A stretch of DNA of 19,579 nt from an uncultured Bacteroidota bacterium. Lineage in GTDB: Bacteria; Bacteroidota; Bacteroidia; Flavobacteriales; Flavobacteriaceae. Shown here piece by piece: positions 1 to 8,173 of this stretch (positions within the stretch are counted from its first letter, which is position 1; each line of letters starts with the position of its first letter). Below the pieces are notes generated by a model. That model had not been told where the DNA came from, searched no databases, and saw only the letters and a list, made by a program, of their open reading frames with translations. Location of the stretch: contig CAIXNQ010000241.1 in assembly GCA_903920835.1 (NCBI GenBank), forward strand, positions 1 to 19,579. Direction: 5' to 3'. A program made the position numbers and the translations under genes.

Positions 1-68
1 AGTATCAAACTTTCGGGACAAAAGGTTTGGGTATGGGTAATTCTATGCTTTTCTCCCATTTTTACTAA
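1..68 (+). CDS. C-terminal tail of an unidentified upstream ORF (partial)
   Basis: A reading frame entering from the left edge (first full codon at 3) stays open for 21 codons and stops with TAA at 66-68, 17 nt before the TonB-dependent receptor. It ends GLGMGNSMLFSHFY. The close same-strand spacing would fit an operon with the receptor. The fragment is too short to assign a family, and one other frame across this edge is also open, so whether it is coding is uncertain. Confidence 0.35.
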   Translation, partial: YQTFGTKGLGMGNSMLFSHFY

Positions 69-85
69 ATTATTGTTATTTAAAA

Positions 86-2008
86 ATGAACAAAAAAAAC
101 GTTCTAATTGGCGCAGCTTTTGCGTTAATGACTGCTTGCGTATGGTCGCAAGAACAAGAAACTGCAAAACAATTGCAGGAAGTAGTGGTGTCGGATTCTA
201 AATTTCCGTTAGTAAAAGAAAAATCCGGAAAAGTCATCACAAAAATTACCGCCGAAGACCTGAAAAACTATCCAGGTCAAAACCTTTCTAACATTTTAAG
301 CATCGCTGCTGGTATAGAAATTAACGGCAATCAAAGCGTTGAGGGTAAGAATTTGGGTTATTACATTCGAGGCGGAAAAAGCAATCAAGTGCTTATTTTG
401 ATTGACGGAGTTCCTGCCACCGATGCTTCGGCAATTAGCTTTGAATTTGACTTACGATTTTTGTCTTTAGAACAAATTGAAAGTATCGAAATCATGAAAG
501 GTGCTGCTAGTACGCTCTATGGCTCTGGTGCAGCGACTGGCGTAATCAATATTGTATTGAAAAAAGCAACTGAAAAACCTATCGAAGCCAAAGCTTTCAT
601 GAATTTAGGAACCAACAATACTTCGTTTACTAAAAAAACAAGTGCACAAGAGTCAAATCAAGGGTTTTTGGTAAACGGTACGGTCAAAAAAGCGAGTTAT
701 TTGGCGTCTATCAACAGCACAGAAACCTCTGGAATGTCTCAAATTGCCTCTACCGACGGGTCTGAAGGAGAAACCGACCATTTTTCGAGATTGAATTATG
801 CCAGCAAATTAGCTTTCAAGGCATCCGAGCAACTGAGTTTGAGTTTTTATGGCAATTTTGACAAAATCAACAATGCTTATGATGACGAATTTGACCACAC
901 CGGCACAAACGACAGTAGGTTCAATTATTACAAATCAGAACAATTTAGGTTTGGGTTTGCGCCCAAGTTTCGCTATAAAAAAGGGGCATTTGACATTAAT
1001 TCGGTCTATTCAAAAACCACCCGAAACTACGAAGAATTAAATAACAACGCAATAGATTTAAGCAACTATGCTGCTAAAAGTATTGTTGTTGATGCTTTTA
1101 ATAAATATACATTTTCATCGTCATTGTTTTTAGTAACGGGTATTCAATATCAATTTCATAATATGAGTTTGCAGTCGTCTTATTCACAGATTGAGAAAGA
1201 AGCGGCTAAATTTATCATGGCCGACCCTTATTCTAGCTTTGTTTTGAATTTGCCAAATGGCTTTAACATCAACGCAGGTGCTCGTTTTAATCACCACAGT
1301 CAATATGGCAATGAAGGGGTTTATCATTTGAATCCTTCTTATGACTTTAAAGAAATTCCGTTAAAAATAATTAGTTCTATCAGCACGGCTTTTATTACTC
1401 CAAGTCTTTATCAACTGTATTCAGAATACGGAAACACTTCGCTCACTCCAGAGAAAAACAGAACTATCGAAACTGGATTTGAACTACATTTTTTAAACAA
1501 AAAAGTTCGTTTGAACAGCGTTGGATTTTATAGAGATCAAACCAATTTTATTGGTTTTGGACCTGATTATAAATACATCAACATCGACGGGACAAATACT
1601 GCAAAAGGGATTGAAACCGAATGTTCGGTAGTGTTAAACAACCGAATTTCGTGGTCTGGAAACTACACTTTTACGGAGGTTGTTGAGGCTCTAGACCGAT
1701 TGATTCCGAAGCATAAAGCAAACATGAACTTGAATGTTCAACTACATTCAAGGCTGTTTTGGAACACTAGTTATCAATATCTCAATGGTCGGAAAGATGC
1801 GTTTTATGATGAAAATACCGGTCAAAACAATTCCGTCCAATTGGGTTCTTATCAATTAATCAACACCAGCTTTCGATTTGAATGTCTCAGTGGTCGATTG
1901 TCGTTATTTGCTGCTGCGACCAATTTATTTAATGTTGAATTTGTTGAAAACATTGGCTACAACACCCGAGGTAGAAACTACAGAATAGGACTGGCTATAA
2001 ACTTATAA
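86..2008 (+). CDS. TonB-dependent outer-membrane receptor, BtuB-like
   Basis: This is an outer-membrane active transporter of the TonB-dependent family. The closest resemblance I recognise is the vitamin B12 receptor BtuB, and 640 residues is near BtuB size and shorter than SusC-type receptors. Residues 1-22 form a signal peptide probably cleaved near WSQ-EQ. A TonB-box-like stretch (LQEVVVSDSKF) lies at 30-40. The plug domain runs from about 40 to 165, with YYIRGG at 92-97, LILIDGVP at 103-110 and an IEIMKGAASTLYGSGA segment. The remainder alternates aromatic beta-strands, as in a 22-strand barrel, and ends RNYRIGLAINL. There is no carboxypeptidase-like N-terminal extension. Substrate is inferred only: no cobalamin gene is visible and the upstream region that could hold a cobalamin riboswitch lies outside the window. 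It could instead carry heme or a siderophore. Confidence 0.85.
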   Translation: MNKKNVLIGAAFALMTACVWSQEQETAKQLQEVVVSDSKFPLVKEKSGKVITKITAEDLKNYPGQNLSNILSIAAGIEINGNQSVEGKNLGYYIRGGKSNQVLILIDGVPATDASAISFEFDLRFLSLEQIESIEIMKGAASTLYGSGAATGVINIVLKKATEKPIEAKAFMNLGTNNTSFTKKTSAQESNQGFLVNGTVKKASYLASINSTETSGMSQIASTDGSEGETDHFSRLNYASKLAFKASEQLSLSFYGNFDKINNAYDDEFDHTGTNDSRFNYYKSEQFRFGFAPKFRYKKGAFDINSVYSKTTRNYEELNNNAIDLSNYAAKSIVVDAFNKYTFSSSLFLVTGIQYQFHNMSLQSSYSQIEKEAAKFIMADPYSSFVLNLPNGFNINAGARFNHHSQYGNEGVYHLNPSYDFKEIPLKIISSISTAFITPSLYQLYSEYGNTSLTPEKNRTIETGFELHFLNKKVRLNSVGFYRDQTNFIGFGPDYKYINIDGTNTAKGIETECSVVLNNRISWSGNYTFTEVVEALDRLIPKHKANMNLNVQLHSRLFWNTSYQYLNGRKDAFYDENTGQNNSVQLGSYQLINTSFRFECLSGRLSLFAAATNLFNVEFVENIGYNTRGRNYRIGLAINL

Positions 2009-2063
2009 TCTATACTATTCTGCTATAAAAGCTAAGTAATTTTGAGTTATAAATGCTGAGTTT

Positions 2064-2087
2064 TTAGCTAAGAAGCTAAGAGTTTTT
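2064..2087 (+). terminator. Weak terminator-like hairpin after the TonB receptor
   Basis: TTAGCT (2064-2069) pairs with AGCTAA (2074-2079) around a 4-nt loop, and a T5 run follows at 2083-2087. The stem is only 6 bp and three bases separate it from the T run, so this is a marginal terminator about 55 nt past the receptor stop codon. Confidence 0.3.
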
Positions 2088-2660
2088 ATACATGAAATAC
2101 AAATTTGTCTAATTATGTACAATTTTTGTATCTATATAAATCACTTTTTGTATCCTTGTGTTAAAAATTTTAGAAAATTGAAATTAAATCATTTAGCATT
2201 AAACATATGGAATTAGAAAGAATGAAAGTTAATGAAAAATTATCTATATACGATGTTCTCTTGAATCAAAAAATAGTTTGAGAATTTAATAAATAAAATA
2301 TGAAACTTTAAAAATTTTAAGTAGATTTTGTTTGGCATTAACACTAAAATAAAAATGATTTTTTTAGTTTTAATGGGAATTTTAAAAATAGAGTTTAGAG
2401 AATAAATTTTGAAGTCAAACCGAACGAATTTATAAAATCCCAAAGGATTTGAACATAAACCTGTTGCCGAAAAAAGAGTTGTTGTAATAGTTTTTTGGAA
2501 CAAACACGAGATTAAATAATGGAAATACTAAAGTTTTAAAAAAAATTAAAATTAATTTCATTTGAAATTTAAAACATATTAAACGTCTCAAAACTAACAA
2601 AAAAGTCATTAGCCTTTTATTAACGCTAATAATCAATATTTATTAATAATGTAACAAAAT

Positions 2661-2711
2661 AAAAGCTAGCAATAATAAGTAAAATAAATACATTACATTA
2701 TTGCTAGTTTT
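2661..2711 (-). terminator. Inverted repeat downstream of the CBM48 gene, likely terminator
   Basis: CTAGCAATAAT (2666-2676) is perfectly complementary to ATTATTGCTAG (2697-2707). With one bulged base the pairing continues into an A4/T4 extension. The loop is about 20 nt. On the minus strand the stem is followed by CTTTTATTTTG, a T-rich tail, directly after the stop of the CBM48 gene at 2714. The large loop makes it less typical than the other terminators here. Confidence 0.5.
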
Positions 2712-2713
2712 AG

Positions 2714-3010
2714 TTAAAGTGTCAAAACACTATTTTCTGCACCAGCAAATTCACTCCATTTTTGAGAGTCTGCTTCTGGTTCATTTAGATATATTCCATC
2801 TACTAGGTATCTAAACTCATATATTTCATTAGTTGGTATATCAAATATCCCTTTAAAAGTTCCGTTTTTTAACTTGGTCAATTCGCCAGCAATTGGATTC
2901 CAATTATTGAAATCGCCAGCGACTGCTGCATTTTTTGAACCTTTAGCTATTACAGAAAAAGTTACCTTACAGAGGGGTTTGGTTTTGCTAAATTGTTTTT
3001 TAATTGCCAT
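2714..3010 (-). CDS. Stand-alone glycogen-binding domain protein (CBM48 / AMPK-type early-set)
   Basis: This 98-residue protein is essentially one early-set immunoglobulin-like domain of the CBM48 / AMPK glycogen-binding kind. Key marks are VAGDFNNWNP at 30-39 (the G-D-F-N-x-W signature, with W37 a likely carbohydrate-stacking residue), a K-NGTFKG strand near 48-54 and YEFRYLVDG at 64-72. In glycogen-branching enzymes and AMPK beta subunits this fold is fused to a catalytic or regulatory partner. Here nothing is attached, there is no signal peptide, and the protein is probably cytoplasmic. Small free-standing versions are known in Bacteroidota, but their role is not established. It lies alone between two intergenic gaps, downstream of the DUF3127 gene on the same strand, with its own possible promoter and terminator. 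Confidence 0.8.
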   Translation of the reverse strand: MAIKKQFSKTKPLCKVTFSVIAKGSKNAAVAGDFNNWNPIAGELTKLKNGTFKGIFDIPTNEIYEFRYLVDGIYLNEPEADSQKWSEFAGAENSVLTL

Positions 3011-3037
3011 ATGTGTTTAATATTTAGAATTATGAGG

Positions 3038-3067
3038 CAAATAAAAAGCCTTTATTTCAAACTTCAA
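3038..3067 (-). promoter_or_regulatory. Possible promoter of the CBM48 gene
   Basis: On the minus strand, TTG (3065-3067) is followed after 19 nt by TTTATTTG (3038-3045). This resembles the Bacteroidota TTG-N17-23-TAnnTTTG promoter with one mismatch in the -7 element. It lies 28 nt before the start codon. Confidence 0.35.
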
Positions 3068-3157
3068 TAGCTTACCAATCGATTTATTGTTATTTTAACT
3101 TTCAAGCTAATTTTTGAATGAATATGTATGTTTTTCATGTTTATTTTTTTTAATTCA

Positions 3158-3181
3158 AAATAAGAGAACGTTTTCTTATTT
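3158..3181. repeat. 24-bp near-perfect palindrome between DUF3127 and CBM48 genes
   Basis: The sequence reads AAATAAGA, G, AACGTT, T, TCTTATTT and equals its own reverse complement except for one base pair. It lies about 75 nt after the DUF3127 stop and about 150 nt before the CBM48 start. As RNA it folds into an 8-bp stem with an 8-nt loop. It could be a weak terminator or a dimeric repressor site; the sequence does not decide. Confidence 0.45.
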
Positions 3182-3254
3182 AATTATTTGCATGAGTTTT
3201 TAGTAATTTTAATCAAACTTGTTCGGCTTTATAAATGTTTTTCTACATTATTTT

Positions 3255-3633
3255 TTAAAATGGCAAATCGTCTGGCTCCTCTTCTGTAAAACTTGGAGCT
3301 GGAGCAAATGCTTCGGCAGCTGGTGTTGAAGGTAATGCGTTATTTGTAGGAGCGGATGTGGCTGTTCTATCAATCTTCCAACCTTGAATGTCATTAAAAT
3401 ATTGAGTTTCTCCTTGCGGGTTTACCCATTCACGACCTCTTAAGTTAATTCCTACTTTAACTTCTTCGCCAATTTTTGTAGCTGCTCAACAAATCGCATT
3501 TGTCTTGAACAAACGTAATGCTAATAAATTGAGGATATTGCTCCTCTGTTGTTACTACTAAAACTCTTTTTTTAAAACTGGCACTAACTTGTTGTTCTGC
3601 ACCAACTACTTTTACTTTTCCTAAAACTTCCAT
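3255..3633 (-). pseudogene. DUF3127 protein, frameshifted; SSB-like acidic C-terminal tail
   Basis: The start codon at 3631-3633 opens a frame beginning MEVLGKVKVVGAEQQVSASF, which I recognise as the DUF3127 family, common in Bacteroidota and of unknown function. The frame breaks after residue 53 (LLSSYK) in an A5 run (3473-3477). Read directly it gives NWRRS and a stop. Removing one A restores KIGEEVKV, then INLRGREWVNPQGE and an ending EEEPDDLPF, with TAA at 3255-3257. The 379-nt span is one base over 126 codons, so a single inserted base explains it. The restored product is 125 residues. Its acidic tail ending in DLPF resembles the protein-docking tail of single-stranded DNA-binding proteins (DDIPF). 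A sequencing or assembly error in the homopolymer is as likely as true inactivation. It overlaps the 3' end of the flavin reductase frame by 50 nt. Confidence 0.75.
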
Positions 3634-4510
3634 AATTATTTTTTGCTAAAAGTACTTTCCAGGCAGAAAGTACGTCGTTATTATTTAGATATTCTTTTGC
3701 TTTTAATTGAATTTTTTTGTCATCGTCTGAGCTTAAAACACCTTTGATGACAAAATTTCCTGATACAAATATATTAATTTCTTCTGTTGTTGGCAAACAC
3801 TCTATATTTCCTAATTTGCCCAAGTCATTACCGTCAAATATTTTACTTTCTTTTATATACTCTGGAATAGCATCAACACCAATGCCGATATTGCTTAAAG
3901 GTTTTGGAACTTCAAAAAGCCCTTGATTAGAGCGTGAATACCAATTGTTACCCAATCTGGAAACTAAATCAATTTTATATTGATCTACAATTCCGTTTTC
4001 GTCCAGAATAGCTTCGTTTATATGAATTTTGACAACCTCACAAATTATTAAATTTCCTGCGCCTCCTTCAGTCCCGAGGGGGATTATATCGTTTACGATA
4101 CATTCCATTTGAATAGGGCTTTCAGAAACTCGAAATGGTTTTACAATATCTGATGGCAAAGGTGTTAAGCCAGATTTGATAAATTCATTAATACCCTCTG
4201 GAAATTCAGTACTTGACAGCGACATTTGTTGAACAATATCATAATTAACCACATTAATCACTACTTCTCGGGTGTCGATACAGTTAGTTAATGTATGTTT
4301 AATTGAATTGTCTCTAACCCGACGCGATGGTGAAAAAACCAATATTGGTGGATTTGTACTAAAAACATTAAAAAAACTAAAAGGCGAAAGATTTGGATTG
4401 CCATTTTTGTCAACTGTGCTTGCAAAAGCGATGGGTCTTGGAGCAATTGCACTTTGTAAATAGCCAATTAATTTTCCGGGAGCAACTTCGTTTGGAGTAA
4501 TGCTTATCAT
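3584..4510 (-). CDS. Flavin reductase family protein (FMN-binding split barrel)
   Basis: A cytoplasmic flavoprotein of the flavin reductase / FMN-binding split-barrel family (Pfam Flavin_Reduct). The hallmark N-terminal segment includes APRPIAFASTVDKNG (about 23-37), then NLSPFSFFNVFSTNPP and an SRRVRDNSIKHT run for the flavin phosphate region. The middle holds LGTEGGAGNLIICEVV. Family members use NAD(P)H to reduce FMN, or act in FMN-dependent oxidoreduction; the substrate here is unknown. The given frame is 308 residues, but the family-like part ends at AWKVLLAK (about 283-290). The last ~18 residues are read out of frame through the start of DUF3127. One more A in the A6 run at 3639-3644 would end the protein at LLAKK, just before the DUF3127 ATG. 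The true end is therefore probably near 3636. Confidence 0.88.
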   Translation of the reverse strand: MISITPNEVAPGKLIGYLQSAIAPRPIAFASTVDKNGNPNLSPFSFFNVFSTNPPILVFSPSRRVRDNSIKHTLTNCIDTREVVINVVNYDIVQQMSLSSTEFPEGINEFIKSGLTPLPSDIVKPFRVSESPIQMECIVNDIIPLGTEGGAGNLIICEVVKIHINEAILDENGIVDQYKIDLVSRLGNNWYSRSNQGLFEVPKPLSNIGIGVDAIPEYIKESKIFDGNDLGKLGNIECLPTTEEINIFVSGNFVIKGVLSSDDDKKIQLKAKEYLNNNDVLSAWKVLLAKNNYGSFRKSKSSWCRTTS

Positions 4511-4526
4511 TTGAATTTGTTTATTG

Positions 4527-4534
4527 CAAAAATA
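4527..4534 (-). promoter_or_regulatory. Possible -7 element of the flavin reductase promoter
   Basis: TATTTTTG on the minus strand matches the Bacteroidota TAnnTTTG consensus exactly and lies 16 nt before the flavin reductase start codon. No well-spaced TTTG partner is visible in the 46-nt gap to the preceding gene, so the promoter is tentative and would give a very short leader. Confidence 0.35.
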
Positions 4535-4556
4535 TAAAACAGCAGCTAATATATTG

Positions 4557-7500
4557 TTATCTTACCAAAGAAAAATGACCTTTATAAACAACTCCATCTG
4601 CCCTTGTGACAACAAACCAATAGTCCGAAGCAAACATCATATTGCCGTTATAGTTACCATCCCAACCTCTATCTTCTCCTTGAAAAGCCGCCATTTGTTT
4701 CCCGAATCGGTCATATATATATATTGTTAAATTAGGCTCATAATTGGCATTTTTAATTTGCCAAAAATTATTAATACTGTCACTATTTGGTGTAAAATAC
4801 CTTGGATAATCTAAAATCCAAACCTGTCGTTTTTCTTCACCGCATCTGGTCTTATCTCTAACGTAAGCAGTATATAATCCGGGAAGTAAATCGTTAAAAA
4901 GATTGCTGTCTTGATAAGTACTGCCATCGATAGAATATTCAAAAGAACCAGTATTAGAAGTAAAAATCTTAATACTGTTGTCCTTGACAGACCAATCAAC
5001 AATCTCTATTTGACTTATTTTTGGCGAATCATTAATAGTTACAGAAATATTTTTAGTGTATTGACAACTAAAATTTGCTGTATAATTATTTATTGCCGTG
5101 ATATCAATTGATGTAGTTTCAATGTTTGAAAAACTATGATACGAAGTTGTTACTCCATCATTCCAACTATAAGTTGTTGTTGGCAAATTACCAAGCGATG
5201 CGTTTAATATTAAAGGACTTAAATAGTAACAAATTTCGTAAGAATTTTGTAAAGCAATTATGGGCGTTTTTCCATAAATTATTTTAAATGAAGTTGTTTT
5301 TCCGCAATTAGGCAATTGATTAAAAATAACTTTTGCGTAAACTGGGAATGGATTTGTAGGGGGATGAAAATTAGTTAAATTGGTAATAGGATTTAAGCCA
5401 GTATCTGCATCATTTTGAGAATAATGATAGGTTAATGTATAATCTGTTGTAGACTGTCCTCCCAAAATAGTGCTGCTTTGTTGGGTTAAATCAAAAACTT
5501 CATTATTAGAAATACTAGATTTACAAGATTTAATATCTTTAGGCGGAGTTATATTTACAATCGAAACCAAGTCAGCTACATTTTTTATTATAGTTTTAGT
5601 AAATCCACAAGCATCTTCTACTTGAAATGTATATTGTCCAGTATCTAAATTCACAAAATAGTTTGAAGTTCCATTGTCAAAAAAATGGATTAAACCGTCT
5701 TTTTTGATTATTTTATAATGCAATGGCGCAGTTCCGTTAGCTAAAACTAAAACATCAAAATTTGTAGTCGAGCAAGGAGCTGTTTTTGTTTCTGAAATTT
5801 CTAAAGCTTGGGTAAATGTATAGGTTCCATTTAAAATTTCAGTGCAGTTTTTTTCAATTGACGAAACCGAATTATTATTGAGATCACTTCCGTTATTAAA
5901 ACTCAGAAAGTTTCTTACAATTCTAAAAGTGCCATTGAAAAGAATATTAAGGTTTGTAGCATTGTTATTCAAAGGATATGAATTACTTGAATTTGGTAAA
6001 GTTCCTGATTGATAAACATTATTAATCGTTATTGACAAATCTGGATTTCCCCATTCATTTGTGGAATTATTTAAAAGTCTTTGTAACCAAAAAGTCTCGT
6101 TGTTTGTAGACGCAGTTGAAACAAAATCTAATTTCAAATCAAATGAGCCACAATTATCGGTTTTTTTAACTTCATTTTTTGAGACAGAATAGCCGTCAAT
6201 TATTACATCAATTGTATTTGTAAACTGACAAGTATCACTAGCTTTTATTTTGTAAATTCCTGACGGCAAATTATTCATATAAAAAACACCCGATTTTACA
6301 TTTGGAATTCCGTTATATGGAAATGGGAAACCTGCAGGCGCACTAATAATGTCGATAGCAGTTAATGGACTGTTACCACTAAAAATCTTAAGTCCAGCTG
6401 TTCCTAAATCACAGCCATTTCTTACTTCTTTTAATAAACCTTTATCTGTATAGTCAGGTACAGTCACATCAATAGTAGGAAGAATATCATTACAATCGTC
6501 GGTAAGTTGTAAAGTATAAGTTCCTATTGGTAAATGTTTAACATGTAACACGCCAGAATTTATATAAACACTAACATCGTTTGGTTGAGGAACGTATCCT
6601 GTTGGGCCATTCATAATTATTGCTGTAACAATAATATAATTTGGAATGCTAATTATGACACCTCCTGTATAAGTTAAACAACCGTCACTATATGAACTAC
6701 GTTTTTGAACAGGAGGGATGTCAACAATTTTTATTGTTCCTGAATTTGTTCTTCCACAAAAATCGGTTATAGAAACAGTATAATTTCCAATAGGGACAGG
6801 GTTGGCTATATCCCCATATTCACTAATTCCTTGCGTAAAAGGACCTGGGTAAACAGAATTAAACATCGTTGCGTCGAATCCAGATCCTGAGGGTGTGCTT
6901 GTAAAATTTAAAGTATAGGGTGGTGTAAAACTTGTTGTAGTTAATGTCATTGAATGTTTGTTGCAAGGTAAAGGATTGTCTGACCCAGAAATGGTAATTT
7001 TCTGATCTGAAACGAAAGAAAAATTAGTTGCTATTGAAGAGCAACCATCAGTAATAGCAACTTCAAACGGATAGTTTTGATTAATGAAAGATGGAAATGT
7101 AGTTGAAATATCTTGAGACATTGCTCCTCCAGTAGTTATAGTGTTTGCAGTTGTAATTATTGGTTGTCCGTTAGGTGGGTGAATGGTATATTGAATAGTT
7201 AATGGATAAACAATTTCTGTCCCTGCTGCAGGAGTTACAGTCTGTGTTCCAGTGGTAGAATTACAAGTTGAATTGCTATAGACTGGATTACTTAATGTTA
7301 TTCCAGATGGATTAATAACAACTGTATAGGTAGTTATTGAGCCGTTTCCACAAGCATCAAAAACTCGTATTTTATAGATTCCTGCTGTAAGATTTTGAAA
7401 CACGTTTGAAGTTTGCAAAGGAAAAGTTGATGGGCCAGCGATTATTTCATAAGAAACTGCTGTGCCGGCAGTTGTGGTAATAGTAATATCACTGTTGCTG

Positions 7501-7865
7501 GAACACGCTTTTTTTAAACTCACTACTTTGAGTGCTAAATTCTGAATTTTGTCAGCAATAATAACATCTTTTGAGTCAGTAGTTACAACACTACCTGCTG
7601 TTTCTTTTACAATAACTCGATAATTTCCAGAAGTTAAATTCAACAAAAATAAATCCGAAACTGTAGCCAGCGGCGTTGAGATATTTGGCAACTTATAAAT
7701 AATAAACTGAATATTGCTGCCCGGTGTAGAGTTACTTATTGTAAAATTTAATGCACCATTTCCTCTACAAGTTTCATTTGTTGGAGTTACCGTTAGGTTA
7801 ATACTAAAAACATAAGTAGACGATGCGAATAATAGTAAACAGATAAAAAAATTTATTACTTTCAT
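4557..7865 (-). CDS. Secreted T9SS type B (CHU_C) repeat protein, SprB-like
   Basis: A 1102-residue surface or secreted protein. Residues 1-21 are a signal peptide (a hydrophobic run ending near STYVFS). The body is built from degenerate immunoglobulin-like repeats whose last strand reads like GxYxxxxxDxC. Clear copies have their Asp near 170 (DACGN), 368 (TDFCGR), 456 (TDDCND), 544 (SDTCQF), 751 (EDACGF) and a variant near 1004 (RDKTRCGE). The 88-residue spacing in the middle matches SprB-type repeats of gliding adhesins. Residues about 1018-1102 form the gliding-motility-associated C-terminal domain (type B T9SS signal): YFTPNSDS, YIYDRFGKQ, GWDGNYNG, DYWFVV and a final HFSLVR. Such proteins are exported by Sec, then by the type 9 system. 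The usual TPNGDG is here TPNSDS. It is monocistronic or leads into flavin reductase, 46 nt away. Ligand unknown. Confidence 0.88.
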   Translation of the reverse strand: MKVINFFICLLLFASSTYVFSINLTVTPTNETCRGNGALNFTISNSTPGSNIQFIIYKLPNISTPLATVSDLFLLNLTSGNYRVIVKETAGSVVTTDSKDVIIADKIQNLALKVVSLKKACSSNSDITITTTAGTAVSYEIIAGPSTFPLQTSNVFQNLTAGIYKIRVFDACGNGSITTYTVVINPSGITLSNPVYSNSTCNSTTGTQTVTPAAGTEIVYPLTIQYTIHPPNGQPIITTANTITTGGAMSQDISTTFPSFINQNYPFEVAITDGCSSIATNFSFVSDQKITISGSDNPLPCNKHSMTLTTTSFTPPYTLNFTSTPSGSGFDATMFNSVYPGPFTQGISEYGDIANPVPIGNYTVSITDFCGRTNSGTIKIVDIPPVQKRSSYSDGCLTYTGGVIISIPNYIIVTAIIMNGPTGYVPQPNDVSVYINSGVLHVKHLPIGTYTLQLTDDCNDILPTIDVTVPDYTDKGLLKEVRNGCDLGTAGLKIFSGNSPLTAIDIISAPAGFPFPYNGIPNVKSGVFYMNNLPSGIYKIKASDTCQFTNTIDVIIDGYSVSKNEVKKTDNCGSFDLKLDFVSTASTNNETFWLQRLLNNSTNEWGNPDLSITINNVYQSGTLPNSSNSYPLNNNATNLNILFNGTFRIVRNFLSFNNGSDLNNNSVSSIEKNCTEILNGTYTFTQALEISETKTAPCSTTNFDVLVLANGTAPLHYKIIKKDGLIHFFDNGTSNYFVNLDTGQYTFQVEDACGFTKTIIKNVADLVSIVNITPPKDIKSCKSSISNNEVFDLTQQSSTILGGQSTTDYTLTYHYSQNDADTGLNPITNLTNFHPPTNPFPVYAKVIFNQLPNCGKTTSFKIIYGKTPIIALQNSYEICYYLSPLILNASLGNLPTTTYSWNDGVTTSYHSFSNIETTSIDITAINNYTANFSCQYTKNISVTINDSPKISQIEIVDWSVKDNSIKIFTSNTGSFEYSIDGSTYQDSNLFNDLLPGLYTAYVRDKTRCGEEKRQVWILDYPRYFTPNSDSINNFWQIKNANYEPNLTIYIYDRFGKQMAAFQGEDRGWDGNYNGNMMFASDYWFVVTRADGVVYKGHFSLVR

Positions 7866-7935
7866 ATTTCACAAATTAGACACTGCTAATTTACAAAAAA
7901 AACAATACTAAATGCAATGTCCTGAAATTAAATTT

Positions 7936-7947
7936 ACACTATAGTGT
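7936..7947. promoter_or_regulatory. 12-bp perfect palindrome upstream of the T9SS gene
   Basis: ACACTATAGTGT is a perfect palindrome about 70 nt before the start codon at 7865. Its size and position suit a dimeric regulator site, but a single copy in AT-rich DNA may be chance. Confidence 0.3.
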
Positions 7948-8173
7948 TGTTAATTTCTTTAAAAACACATTTATTACGCACAATCGTCATAATTGTTTTT
8001 TGATCACGCTAATAAATGGATTAAATGACGACTAATTTAGAGTGGTAATTATCTAAATTATTGATAATAATGATTCGCTAATTTTATAAATTCATTTCTT
8101 TCGAAATGTTTAAAAAAAATATTTAAGCCTGTCTATTTGTATTTAATTCAAAGAGGTGCAAGTATTATCTCAT

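Larger units (their letters stand above)
2009..2713. other. Gene-free AT-rich stretch
   Basis: About 700 nt between the TonB receptor and the CBM48 gene. Two overlapping minus-strand frames exist (roughly 2240-2503 and 2430-2636), but their translations are dominated by Phe, Ile, Lys and Leu, as AT-rich noncoding DNA gives, and I recognise no domain. The stretch holds two inverted repeats listed separately, and a near-duplicate TTTTTGTATC at about 2125 and 2147. It may contain decayed sequence, but nothing identifiable. Confidence 0.5.

Noticed and set aside
1..85. Possible cobalamin riboswitch before the BtuB-like receptor
   Set aside because: Only 85 nt are available and no B12-box-like word is visible; an upstream frame also appears to end here.
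2430..2460. T-loop-like word GTTCAAATCC on the minus strand, suggesting a tRNA or a tRNA-end attachment site
   Set aside because: The flanking bases do not form a T stem, and no acceptor or anticodon arm can be folded.
2240..2636. Two overlapping minus-strand open frames of 87 and 68 codons
   Set aside because: Composition is that of AT-rich noncoding DNA, no domain or start context is visible, and they overlap each other in different frames.
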